Source of the DNA: Ignavibacteriaceae bacterium
GTDB taxonomy: Bacteria > Bacteroidota > Ignavibacteria > Ignavibacteriales > Ignavibacteriaceae
DNA: 14,690 nt
Assembly (NCBI GenBank): GCA_025449775.1
Contig: JANWIS010000152.1
Span: 1-14,690, forward strand
Direction: 5' to 3'
Shown: piece after piece, positions 6,972-14,418 of the stretch
How positions within the stretch are numbered: position 1 is the stretch's first letter
How the letters are laid out: each line of letters starts with the position of its first letter
Notes under the pieces: generated by a model
Seen by the model: only the letters and a program-made list of their open reading frames with translations
Told to the model about the DNA's origin: nothing
The model's database searches: none
Position numbers and translations under genes: made by a program

Positions 6972-7646
6972 ATGAAGACTGCAATCGTAATTGGTGCAAC
7001 TGGTTTAGTTGGAAGATTTCTTGTAAAAAAATTATTGGAAAATAACCAATATAATTCAGTAATAGTTTTTGCAAGAAGAACTTCCGGTATAAACCATCCA
7101 AAGCTTGAAGAACATTTAGTTAATTTTGATGAATTAGAAAAATGGAAATATAAAATCAACGGGGATGAATTGTTTTCTGCAATGGGAACAACAATCCGCC
7201 AGGCAAAAAGCACCTCTCTGCAATATAAAGTCGATGTCACTTATCAATATGAATTTGCAAAAGCTGCAGTTGAAAACGGAGTACAAAATTATTTTCTTGT
7301 TTCCTCCACAGGTGCAAATGCAAAATCAAAACTTTTTTATTTAAGAATTAAAGGCGAGCTCGATGAAAAAGTCAAACAGCTTCCCTTCGGCAAAATCAGA
7401 ATATTTCGTCCTTCACTATTACTTGGAGAAAGAACCGAAAAAAGATTTGGTGAGAAAGCCGCTGAACGTCTTTTAAAAATAATAATCCCGCTTTTTCCCT
7501 TCCTTAAAAATCAGCGACCGATTCAAGGAGAAAAAGTTGCTGAAGCAATGATAAAATCAGCAAACGAAAATAATCCGGGTATTAGAATTATTGAACGGGA
7601 TGAAATTTATAATGTTACCCGGAATAATATTTCCACTCGAATTTGA
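6972..7646 (+). CDS. HTATIP2/TIP30-like NAD(P)-binding (atypical SDR) protein
   Basis: A 224-residue Rossmann-fold protein of the atypical short-chain dehydrogenase family. The nucleotide-binding glycine motif GATGLVG is at residues 8-14. Two arginines after the second strand (FARRT, 35-36) suggest NADP(H) preference. SSTGA at 111-115 and Tyr123-x-x-x-Lys127 (YLRIK) form the catalytic-type triad, and FRPSLLLGERTE (145-156) is typical of the HTATIP2/YbjT-like subgroup. Members are NADPH sensors, oxidoreductases or chaperones, and the substrate cannot be deduced. Its ATG lies 5 nt after the phosphatase stop without a strong ribosome site, so translational coupling in a two-gene operon is likely. 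It ends 11 bp from the convergent secreted-protein gene. Confidence 0.85.
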   Translation: MKTAIVIGATGLVGRFLVKKLLENNQYNSVIVFARRTSGINHPKLEEHLVNFDELEKWKYKINGDELFSAMGTTIRQAKSTSLQYKVDVTYQYEFAKAAVENGVQNYFLVSSTGANAKSKLFYLRIKGELDEKVKQLPFGKIRIFRPSLLLGERTEKRFGEKAAERLLKIIIPLFPFLKNQRPIQGEKVAEAMIKSANENNPGIRIIERDEIYNVTRNNISTRI

Positions 7647-7657
7647 CTCTACTCTCT

Positions 7658-8104
7658 CTACTTATGAGCTTTAACACTCACATCAAAAGTCTTGGTGATT
7701 TTATTTTCGAATAGCTGAATGTCTACTTTCACTCCAGTCTTATTCAATTGAAAAACGTTTGCCGAGATTGAGTCTGTCTCGAATCCATCGGCACGAGATT
7801 CAGAAATAAATTCACTGAAAACATTTCTTGCTTTTGTTTCAGAATCGTAAGTGACAGTTGCTTCTGACTGGTAAATTCCCTCTTTGCCTGCAACAAATAT
7901 CATCCGGTTTGTTTTCGTCTGGTAAAACATGCAGTTCATATCCGGATTACTGAAATCCTGATGAACAGGATTACCATATTTTGTTATCACATCTGCGTTT
8001 GTTTTGCCCATGAATTTATGAACACTGATATCCTGACCAATTAATAATGCCGGAAGCATGAATATCAGGAAAAAAGAATCGAGGAAAACTATTTTTGTTT
8101 TCAT
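7658..8104 (-). CDS. Small secreted protein of unknown function
   Basis: I do not recognise this 148-residue protein. It has a convincing signal peptide (hydrophobic residues 5-22, likely cleavage after LLIGQ), so the mature part of about 125 residues should be periplasmic or secreted. The mature part starts with FMGKTNADVITKYGNPVHQ, a helix-turn pattern reminiscent of the BamE/SmpA-like fold, where a G...V...YG.P element is common. It continues with alternating beta-type strands (RMIFVAGKEGIYQSEATVTY, NVFQLNKTGVKVDIQLFE). The relation to BamE-like domains is a weak visual impression. A GGGAGA ribosome site precedes the ATG. It is transcribed alone. Confidence 0.75.
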   Translation of the reverse strand: MKTKIVFLDSFFLIFMLPALLIGQDISVHKFMGKTNADVITKYGNPVHQDFSNPDMNCMFYQTKTNRMIFVAGKEGIYQSEATVTYDSETKARNVFSEFISESRADGFETDSISANVFQLNKTGVKVDIQLFENKITKTFDVSVKAHK

Positions 8105-8593
8105 AAATCTCCCTGAGATAATTGTTAAACATTAATTTGAAAGTGGTTATAAGTCTGCAGGACCTTTTGAAGGATTCAGAAACCGAGGAACCTATGTTAA
8201 GCTGAGGGTACATTTTTATTCACCAAACAGCAATAATCACTGTGTAAAAGTAGTTAATAACAAACACAGATTCAATTGAATTTGTTTGGGTGATGGGTAG
8301 AATATATGAACGATTCCTCTAATTCTATTGCAAACATCAAAAGCCTATAATTTGTAAAATTTCACTTGCAAGTAAAATTTAAAAATTGTACGTTCTAACA
8401 AGTTTAATAATAAAATAAAACATCTATTAAAGTATCTCATAACTCAATCAATTTGCCATTCTACTTAACTCATCTGACTGGATTACACTCCTATTAGAAG
8501 ATTAACTTCCAGCGCAACTTTAGTAAATGAGAGATACTATCCTGTTAGTTATTATAACTACGACCGAAAATAGATTTAGACAGTTGAGGAAAA
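8105..8593. other. Gene-free stretch of about 490 bp with a palindromic site
   Basis: This AT-rich interval separates the divergent secreted-protein and radical SAM genes and must hold both promoters. I see no reading frame with protein-like composition and no RNA gene. Visible structure is a 24-bp near-palindrome at 8357-8380 (listed separately) and a smaller AT-rich inverted repeat, ATTCAATTGAAT at 8270-8281, flanked by CAAACA and TGTTTG. No clear -35/-10 pair could be chosen for either gene. Confidence 0.6.
8357..8380. promoter_or_regulatory. 24-bp near-perfect palindrome, candidate operator
   Basis: AAATTTCACTTG followed directly by CAAGTAAAATTT pairs at 11 of 12 positions with no spacer; the central ten bases ACTTGCAAGT are fully symmetric. 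Dyads of this size without a loop are typical of binding sites for dimeric helix-turn-helix regulators (MarR, TetR or HxlR type). It is about 210 bp upstream of the radical SAM gene and about 250 bp upstream of the secreted-protein gene. No regulator gene is adjacent. Confidence 0.4.
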
Positions 8594-10144
8594 ATGAAAA
8601 CGAAACTGCGCATCGGAATAATAGATCTGGTAAGCAAAGGACCAACAAAAGCGTTATGGGCCAGATTTATGTTTCCAAATCTTGCAAGCATAATGCCCCA
8701 GGTGCTTGGTGTTTGGTGCCAGGAAGAAGGACACGAAGTTACATTTATTTGTTATACCGGCTTTGAAAACTTAATCGAGGAATTGCCTAAAGATACTGAC
8801 CTGGTTTTTATCGGGACATTTACACAATCAGCACAGTTAGCATATGCATTAAGTAATTTATTAAGAAGCAGAGGTATGATTACGGTAATCGGTGGACCGC
8901 ATGCAAGATGTTATCCACAGGATTCTCAAAAGTATTTTGATTACGTTCTCGGCTTTACCGATAAAGAAGTTGTTAAAAGTGTACTATACGACTGCTCACC
9001 TCATCGGCCTATGGGTATGTATGCATCAGCAAGAATGCAGCCGGTTTCACTTCCCGGAGTAAAAGAACGCTGGCAATTTATCGAGCCAACTCTTAAAAAA
9101 GCTCCATGGATAAAAATTGTTCCGATGATTGCAAGTCTGGGATGTCCGTACACATGCAGTTTCTGTATTGATGCTGAAGTTCCTTATCAGCAGTTGGATC
9201 TTGAAGTGATGAAAGAAGATTTCAGATTTCTTTTAAAAAAATTTAAACGTCCGCGTGTTGGCTGGCACGATCCTAATTTCGGTGTAAAGTTTAATGATTG
9301 TATGGATGCGATTGAGGAAGTTGTACCCGAAGATAGTATTGATTTCATAGGAGAGAGCAGTTTATCAATCCTAACTGAACCACACATGAAACGGTTGAAG
9401 CGGAATGGTTTTAAAGCTCTACTTCCCGGAATTGAAACATGGTATGATCTAGGTAATAAATCAAAAACCGGGAACAATAAAGGTTTGGAAAAAGTTCACC
9501 TCGTTTCAGAACAAATAAATATGATAATGAGCTACACGCCATATCTTCAGGCAAACTTTGTTTTAGGTTTAGACACCGATGTAGGACAGGAACCATTTGA
9601 GCTGACTAAAAAATTTATTGATCTTTCTCCCGGTGCGTTTCCGGGATACTCATTACTTTCAGCATTTGGTGCAGCAGCTCCGTTAAACCTGGAATATCAA
9701 TCGCAAAATCGTGTTATCGGTTTTCCATTTCATTTTCTTGATAACAATGCAGCAATGAACATAACAACTAAAAATTATTCCTTCCCTGAATTCTATGATA
9801 AAGTAATTGATTTAACACGATATACATTTTCTCCGAGAGCAATTGCAAAAAGATTTCAGTCGAATAAATTTTCTATTCCCGGCTGGATGAATGTGGTTCG
9901 TGCAGTATCGACGGAAGGTTATGGAAGAATAAGTCACTTTACTAAAGTAAAAAAATTATTGGAGACTGATAAAAAATTCAGAATGTTTTTTGAACAGGAG
10001 ACCGATGAAGTACCTGAGTATTATATCAGTAAAATCAAAAAGGATCTTGGATCTTTATGGAAGTGGTTACCTGAAGGGGCAATAAACCATGATCAGAATG
10101 CATATTTAAAATCTACTGCAAAGCCACATCTTATTGCAGTTTGA
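8594..10144 (+). CDS. B12-binding-domain-type radical SAM protein
   Basis: A 516-residue enzyme with a GAGGA ribosome site at 8586-8590, properly spaced from the ATG. Residues about 1-135 form a Rossmann-like cobalamin-binding-type domain (RIGIIDLVSKGP, LGVWCQEEGHEVTFICYTG, DLVFIGTFTQSA, MITVIGGPHARCYP). I do not see the classic DxHxxG cobalamin motif, as in many relatives. The radical SAM core begins at SLGCPYTCSFCIDAEVP: Cys184, Cys188 and Cys191 form the CxxxCxxC site for the [4Fe-4S] cluster that cleaves S-adenosylmethionine. DPNFGVKF, GESSLSIL and FVLGLDTD are core strand motifs. Roughly the last 120 residues are of unknown function. Relatives carry out methylations, ring formation or rearrangements in lipid, pigment or natural-product synthesis. 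The substrate is unknown and the gene stands alone, so neighbours give no clue. Confidence 0.87.
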   Translation: MKTKLRIGIIDLVSKGPTKALWARFMFPNLASIMPQVLGVWCQEEGHEVTFICYTGFENLIEELPKDTDLVFIGTFTQSAQLAYALSNLLRSRGMITVIGGPHARCYPQDSQKYFDYVLGFTDKEVVKSVLYDCSPHRPMGMYASARMQPVSLPGVKERWQFIEPTLKKAPWIKIVPMIASLGCPYTCSFCIDAEVPYQQLDLEVMKEDFRFLLKKFKRPRVGWHDPNFGVKFNDCMDAIEEVVPEDSIDFIGESSLSILTEPHMKRLKRNGFKALLPGIETWYDLGNKSKTGNNKGLEKVHLVSEQINMIMSYTPYLQANFVLGLDTDVGQEPFELTKKFIDLSPGAFPGYSLLSAFGAAAPLNLEYQSQNRVIGFPFHFLDNNAAMNITTKNYSFPEFYDKVIDLTRYTFSPRAIAKRFQSNKFSIPGWMNVVRAVSTEGYGRISHFTKVKKLLETDKKFRMFFEQETDEVPEYYISKIKKDLGSLWKWLPEGAINHDQNAYLKSTAKPHLIAV

Positions 10145-10153
10145 TTTTTAAAA

Positions 10154-10173
10154 CCGCCATATTTTTATGACGG
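10154..10173 (-). terminator. Intrinsic terminator of msrB, possibly bidirectional
   Basis: On the minus strand CCGTCATA pairs with TATGGCGG (one G-U wobble, 4-nt A loop), followed by TTTT, a standard terminator 14 bp past the msrB stop. On the plus strand the same hairpin has one C-A mismatch and is followed by CTAAAA, so termination of the radical SAM transcript there would be weaker. Confidence 0.68.
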
Positions 10174-10186
10174 CTAAAATTGATCT

Positions 10187-10762
10187 TCACTCAACTAATG
10201 ATAAAAATTCCCCGTAACCTTCTTCTTTCATTTTCTCTTTAGGAATAAATCTGAGTGATGCTGAGTTAATGCAGTATCTTAATCCGGTTTCATCAGGTCC
10301 ATCATCGAACACGTGACCAAGATGTGAATCTCCTTCTTTGCTTCGCACTTCAACTCTAATCATTCCGTACGAGTTATCTTCTTTTTTCAATACATTTTTC
10401 GAGTCAATTGGTTTTGTAAAGCTTGGCCAGCCTGTTCCGGAATCAAATTTATCTTTGGAGCTGAACAGAGGTTCTCCGGAGACTATATCAACATAAATTC
10501 CTGCACGATGATTGTCCCAGTATTCATTTTTAAAAGCAAACTCAGTTCCTTCGCATTGCGTGACTTTATACTGTTCATCCGTCAACATTTTCTTAAGCTC
10601 TTCATCACTTGGTTTCTGGAATTTTTTGTCTTCGCTCGTGGTATTCATTTCAGTTTGTTTCCTTTCTGATCCTTGAGAGTTGCTGTTTTTTTCTTCATCA
10701 CTCTGTGAACATCCTGTGTTTAGCAAAGTCAGTGTAAAAAAAATAACTAATAAACTTTTCAT
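10187..10762 (-). CDS. msrB: Peptide-methionine (R)-S-oxide reductase MsrB, lipoprotein-type
   Basis: A 191-residue protein: lipoprotein-like leader (LLNTGC, Cys18), a low-complexity polar linker (about 19-45), then a complete MsrB domain. It reduces methionine-R-sulfoxide in proteins; with this leader it should act in the periplasm. Diagnostic motifs are GIYVDIVSGEPLF, SGTGWPSFTKPI (108-119), DSHLGHVF (145-152) and RYCINSASLRFIP with catalytic Cys164. The two CxxC zinc pairs of E. coli-type MsrB are absent (RVEVRSKEGDSHLGH replaces the second). The GCGWPSF cysteine is Thr110. Cys70 in VTQCEGTE sits where Xanthomonas-type MsrB has its alternative resolving cysteine, so a Cys164-Cys70 disulfide is likely. 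The lipobox is slightly atypical (N at -3), so a plain signal peptide is possible. Confidence 0.93.
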   Translation of the reverse strand: MKSLLVIFFTLTLLNTGCSQSDEEKNSNSQGSERKQTEMNTTSEDKKFQKPSDEELKKMLTDEQYKVTQCEGTEFAFKNEYWDNHRAGIYVDIVSGEPLFSSKDKFDSGTGWPSFTKPIDSKNVLKKEDNSYGMIRVEVRSKEGDSHLGHVFDDGPDETGLRYCINSASLRFIPKEKMKEEGYGEFLSLVE

Positions 10763-10847
10763 AAATATTCCTCAACTATTTCTAAAACAAAATAATTTAT
10801 GTCCAATCGAGAAGCAAGATAAATCCAGATTAGAACTACTGTTAAAA

Positions 10848-10877
10848 TATAAACGAAGTATAAAGTTTATTGGTCAA
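10848..10877 (-). promoter_or_regulatory. Tentative msrB promoter
   Basis: On the minus strand TTGACC (10872-10877) and TTTATA (10848-10853) are separated by 18 bp, a loose sigma70-type match in the 141-bp gap between the yajQ stop and the msrB ATG. It would give a leader of about 80 nt. AT-rich sequence produces such matches by chance, and cotranscription with yajQ remains possible. Confidence 0.25.
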
Positions 10878-10903
10878 ATAAATGAGTATTGATGAAAATC
10901 ACA

Positions 10904-11401
10904 TCACTGGTAATTAACAAACTGAACAGGAAAATCAAGCTCGGCTTCTTTCACTTTTTGGATAACTACCTGAAGCTCATCTTTCTTAGCTCCCTGAACT
11001 CTAATTCTTTCATCCATTATCTGTGAATTAACTTTTAAGCCTAGATCTTTAATCATCTTCGTAATCTGCTTTGCATTGTCTTTTGAAATTCCGCTCTGCA
11101 AATTAATTTTCTGCTTAAGCCGTCCGCTTGCTGCTGTTTCGGGTTCATCAGGCTTCATAACTTTTATTGATAAACCTCTCTTTATAAATCTTGTCTGAAG
11201 AATATCTATTGACTGTTTGCGCGAGTAATCGTCTTTTGTGTTCAGGTTTATAAATTTATCTTTTTTATTCAGCTCAAGCTCTGTTGCCGAATCTTTCAAA
11301 TCATATCTTTGATGGATTTCTTTGATTGCCTGGTTAAGTGCATTATCCACTTCCTGGAAATCAATTTCAGAAACTATATCGAATGATGGATTTTTTGACA
11401 T
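10904..11401 (-). CDS. yajQ: YajQ family nucleotide-binding protein
   Basis: A 165-residue cytoplasmic protein, full length for the YajQ/UPF0234 family. The start MSKNPSFDIVSEIDFQEVDN, the region NQAIKEIHQRYDLKDS, KQKINLQSGISKDNAKQI, VNSQIMDERIRVQGAKKDE and the terminal LDFPVQFVNYQ are all family signatures. Two ferredoxin-like subdomains are expected. Members bind nucleotides or RNA, and the Xanthomonas homologue binds cyclic di-GMP and acts as a transcription co-factor; whether this one does is unknown. GGAGAG lies correctly upstream of the ATG. The gene diverges from the symporter set and sits upstream of msrB. Confidence 0.95.
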   Translation of the reverse strand: MSKNPSFDIVSEIDFQEVDNALNQAIKEIHQRYDLKDSATELELNKKDKFINLNTKDDYSRKQSIDILQTRFIKRGLSIKVMKPDEPETAASGRLKQKINLQSGISKDNAKQITKMIKDLGLKVNSQIMDERIRVQGAKKDELQVVIQKVKEAELDFPVQFVNYQ

Positions 11402-11565
11402 TTTCTCTCCAATATTTTCAGCAAATATAATTAATTTCGCTTTAAGAGGTCATTCATCTTCATTATTAATATCAAAATAAAAATTTAATTAGGAAGTAAG
11501 GTATCAGCCGATTAATTTTTCAAAGTTTTTAAAAATTATCTTAAACACTGACGGGATATTCGGCT

Positions 11566-11778
11566 ATGCCTCCGTTTTCAAATACCTGGCTTCCATTCAT
11601 TTATTTATATACATTCGGCGGTCTTTTTTTTGCTGCAGGAATGTTTATAATCCACAAATCCAAAAGCCTTAATCCTCAAAGAAAATCTCATCGCAAATGG
11701 AGGAAAGTTTTAATATTCGGATACTTCTACTTTATGATAATTCACACCATCCTAATACTTACAGCTCTTTACCTGTAG
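11566..11778 (+). CDS. Small two-helix membrane protein preceding the symporter
   Basis: I do not recognise a named family for this 70-residue protein. Two hydrophobic segments (about residues 9-29, and 48-70 running to the C-terminus) flank a strongly basic loop, HKSKSLNPQRKSHRKWRK. By the positive-inside rule the loop is cytoplasmic and both ends lie outside. It ends 8 bp before the symporter ATG, so the two genes are almost certainly cotranscribed. Small membrane subunits encoded next to sodium:solute symporters are known (for example YhdT with PanF, or DUF4212 proteins), which suggests an accessory role here; this is inference. The ribosome site is weak. Confidence 0.72.
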   Translation: MPPFSNTWLPFIYLYTFGGLFFAAGMFIIHKSKSLNPQRKSHRKWRKVLIFGYFYFMIIHTILILTALYL

Positions 11779-11786
11779 AATAATTT

Positions 11787-13883
11787 ATGGAATCATTACA
11801 CGGACTTGGAACTGCCACTGACTGGATAGTAATGATCGCTTACTTCCTCGGCATTATGCTTTTCGGAAGTTACTTTGCAAAATACAACAGAAGCACAAAC
11901 GATTTCTTTTTCGGAGGAAGAAGATTTGCATGGTGGCTGATCACAGTTTCAATTGTTGCAACAGGAGTTGGAAGCCACAGCTTTGTAAAATATTCTGCTA
12001 AAGGATTTGAGTACGGTCTTTCATCAACAATGACTTATATGAACGACTGGTTTTTTGTTCCTTTCTTTTTATTCGGCTGGCTGCCGATTGTGGTTTATAC
12101 AAAAATCAGATCTATCCCGGAATATTTTGAAAAAAGATTCAGTCCGACTGTAAGATTAATTGCAACCGTCTTTCAACTTTTATATATGATCGGTTATCTC
12201 GGCATAGGTCTGCTAACACTTGGAAAAGTTTTTACTCCGCTTTTACCGGAATCATTTTCACTTCTTGGAATTACTATTCCTGTGACTTTAATGGGAGTGA
12301 TTGTAGTAATCGCTTTTATTACCGGAGTGTACACAACATTCGGAGGACAGACTGCTGTCATCTTTACAGATTTACTTCAAGGTGGAATACTCCTAGCAAC
12401 AGGTGTTCTTATTTTTATAATGGGAGTAAGCTACGTTGGCGGTTTCGATGCATTCTGGCATTTACTTCCTGAAACCTGGAGACTTCCGCTTGCTGATTTT
12501 AATTCTCCACCTGATTTTAATTTCGTTGGAATTTTCTGGCAGGATGGTGTTGCCGGATCAGTTGGATTTTTATTTATGAACATGGGTTTGCTGATGCGTT
12601 TTATGTCAGCAAAAAGTGTAAATGAAGGAAGGAAAGCTGCTGCATTTAATGTTTTGTTTATGCTTCCTGTTTCTGCACTAGTTGTTGGAAGTGCAGGATG
12701 GATTGGAAAAGCATTAATTGAAATGAACCCGGCACAACTTAATCCAAATGTAAATCCTGATGAAGTTTTTATTGCAGTTACACATATCATTGCAAGCGAA
12801 GGTGTTTTTGGTTTTGTTCTGGCTGCTTTAACTGCAACATTACTTTCCACAGTTGATTCATTAATAAATGCAATTGCTGCAGTTTATATAAATGATGTTC
12901 ATCGTCCGTTAAAAAAATTAATAAAGAGGCGATTGGCTGCCGAAGATGTTGAATCAAAAAAAGAACTTGGTGCAGCACGGCTGGCTTCCATTCTTTTTAC
13001 TATTGTTGGAATAGTTGCAACAATTCCGTTCAACCAGTACCCTACTGTTTACGAAGCTCATGGATATTTTCATTCAACTTTAACTCCTCCGCTTGTAACA
13101 GCAATATTTCTCGGTGTGTTCTGGAAAAGATTTACTCCTGCCGGAGTTCTCGGTACATTTTTGGGGGGTTCTTCATTGATGATTCTTGGTGCAAGATATC
13201 CAGGCATTTTAGTTGCGCCATTTGCTCACGGAACTGCTCTCGATCCTGTTCATCCTTATACATATATCGCTGCGCTCTATAATACATTCGTATGTGTCGG
13301 GATCGGAGTTCTTGTAACATATCTTCAGCCATTAATACTAAAAACTTCGGATCAAATTAGAAGAAGCAAAAGCCATAAATTAATTATAGATACTATGATA
13401 GTTCTGATAGTTGTGTTTCTTCTGATGATCTGGTTTAATGTCGGTCTGTTAGCAGTGTTATTACCTGCAACTATTCTGCTTACAATTTTTACTTCTATAG
13501 CAGCAGCTTATTATATCAAGTTCGATCCGAGTGTTCATCTTGAAGGATTAACCATCTGGTCACTTAAAAAAGCGAAAGAAAATTTTAAAGGTGGAAAGGT
13601 AAATGACCGGGAAGGACAAAAAGTTCATGTGATGTGGAGATTAAGAAAAGACGATGAAGATGTGATCAATCTTTCCAATGAAGATATGAAAAAGATGAAT
13701 GCTGAAATCGGTGATATGGTTTATTTATGCGATGCTAGAAAATATCTCGGCGGATTAAAATCCGTTCACACCCGAATTGGTGAACCACACGATGATCCAG
13801 GGATTGTACTTATCAGTAAAGAACATAAGTTGATTGCTCATTTCCAGGAGGATAAAATTTTGTACGCTGAAAAGGAAATGTAA
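11787..13883 (+). CDS. Sodium:solute symporter (SSS family) with soluble C-terminal tail
   Basis: A 698-residue inner-membrane transporter of the LeuT-fold sodium:solute symporter family. Family signatures are NDFFFGGRRFAWWL (38-51), GVYTTFGGQTAVIFTDLLQG (180-199), and the helix-8 segment AALTATLLSTVDSLINA (346-362), whose Ser/Thr residues form the Na2 sodium site. About 13-14 hydrophobic helices run to residue 576. The last 121 residues (578-698) are hydrophilic and predicted cytoplasmic, with a helix (WSLKKAKENF) and beta-type strands (VHVMWRLRKD, INLSNEDMKKMNAEIGDMVYL, GIVLISKEHKLIAHF). This makes it longer than the usual 500-600 residues. The substrate cannot be read from the sequence; the YhcH-family gene that follows points to a sugar or sugar acid. 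Confidence 0.93.
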   Translation: MESLHGLGTATDWIVMIAYFLGIMLFGSYFAKYNRSTNDFFFGGRRFAWWLITVSIVATGVGSHSFVKYSAKGFEYGLSSTMTYMNDWFFVPFFLFGWLPIVVYTKIRSIPEYFEKRFSPTVRLIATVFQLLYMIGYLGIGLLTLGKVFTPLLPESFSLLGITIPVTLMGVIVVIAFITGVYTTFGGQTAVIFTDLLQGGILLATGVLIFIMGVSYVGGFDAFWHLLPETWRLPLADFNSPPDFNFVGIFWQDGVAGSVGFLFMNMGLLMRFMSAKSVNEGRKAAAFNVLFMLPVSALVVGSAGWIGKALIEMNPAQLNPNVNPDEVFIAVTHIIASEGVFGFVLAALTATLLSTVDSLINAIAAVYINDVHRPLKKLIKRRLAAEDVESKKELGAARLASILFTIVGIVATIPFNQYPTVYEAHGYFHSTLTPPLVTAIFLGVFWKRFTPAGVLGTFLGGSSLMILGARYPGILVAPFAHGTALDPVHPYTYIAALYNTFVCVGIGVLVTYLQPLILKTSDQIRRSKSHKLIIDTMIVLIVVFLLMIWFNVGLLAVLLPATILLTIFTSIAAAYYIKFDPSVHLEGLTIWSLKKAKENFKGGKVNDREGQKVHVMWRLRKDDEDVINLSNEDMKKMNAEIGDMVYLCDARKYLGGLKSVHTRIGEPHDDPGIVLISKEHKLIAHFQEDKILYAEKEM

Positions 13884-13909
13884 ATCATCCAAAGAATTTT
13901 TTTGAAGAT

Positions 13910-14374
13910 ATGATAATTGATAAAATTGATAATGCAAATATTTATAAAAACCTCGGCGAAAGAATAAACCAAGCATTCAACTATATTCAGAAGACGGATT
14001 TAATAAATATTAGCTCGGGCAAATATGAAATTGAAGGAAATAATATTTTTGCTTTGATAAGCGAGTACAAAACAAAACCTGAATCGGAAGGAAAGCTTGA
14101 AGCACACAGGAAATATATTGATGTTCAGTACGTCATTAAGGGCGAAGAGATGATGGGTTATATTCCAATTGACGGGTTAGAAATTTTAGAGCAGTATAAG
14201 GATGAAAATGATATTATATTTTTCAAAGGAGAAAAATTGTTTACAAAAGTCGAAGAAGGAATGTTCGCAATCTTCTTCCCGGCTGATGCCCATATGCCCG
14301 GAATAAATACCGGTAATCATCAGAAGCTGGATTCATACGTTAAAAAGCTTGTTATAAAAGTTCGTATCAATTAA
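13910..14374 (+). CDS. YhcH/YjgK/YiaL family protein (DUF386)
   Basis: A 154-residue cytoplasmic protein, the normal family length. The metal-site motifs are present: KLEAHRKYIDVQYVIKGEE (62-80) and FFPADAHMPGI (122-132), followed by the conserved VKKLVIKV near the C-terminus. The fold is a cupin-like double-stranded beta-barrel. Characterised relatives include NanQ/YhcH, an N-acetylneuraminate anomerase in sialic-acid operons, and other members occur with sugar-uptake genes. A role in anomerising or isomerising an imported sugar is likely, but the sugar is not identified. It begins 26 bp after the symporter with a poor ribosome site, suggesting cotranscription. Confidence 0.92.
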   Translation: MIIDKIDNANIYKNLGERINQAFNYIQKTDLINISSGKYEIEGNNIFALISEYKTKPESEGKLEAHRKYIDVQYVIKGEEMMGYIPIDGLEILEQYKDENDIIFFKGEKLFTKVEEGMFAIFFPADAHMPGINTGNHQKLDSYVKKLVIKVRIN

Positions 14375-14418
14375 ATAAAGTTCCTACAAAAAATAATATA
14401 TAATTTAACGGAGGTTCT

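Noticed and set aside
8261..8288. Imperfect hairpin CAAACA...ATTCAATTGAAT...TGTTTG
   Set aside because: The stem is AT-rich with an asymmetric bulge, is not next to a gene end and has no T-run, so I do not call it a terminator or RNA element.
8527..8766. 79-codon plus-strand frame overlapping the radical SAM start
   Set aside because: It runs out of frame into the radical SAM gene, lacks a ribosome site and reads as low-information sequence; the ATG at 8594 has a proper GAGGA site.
11506..11565. AGCCGA...TCGGCT inverted repeat ending just before the ATG of the 70-residue membrane protein
   Set aside because: The arms are 6 bp and 48 bp apart, easily expected by chance; no riboswitch-like architecture is visible around it.
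12431..12850. 139-codon open frame on the minus strand within the symporter gene
   Set aside because: It lies opposite core membrane helices of an intact symporter and has no protein-family features of its own.
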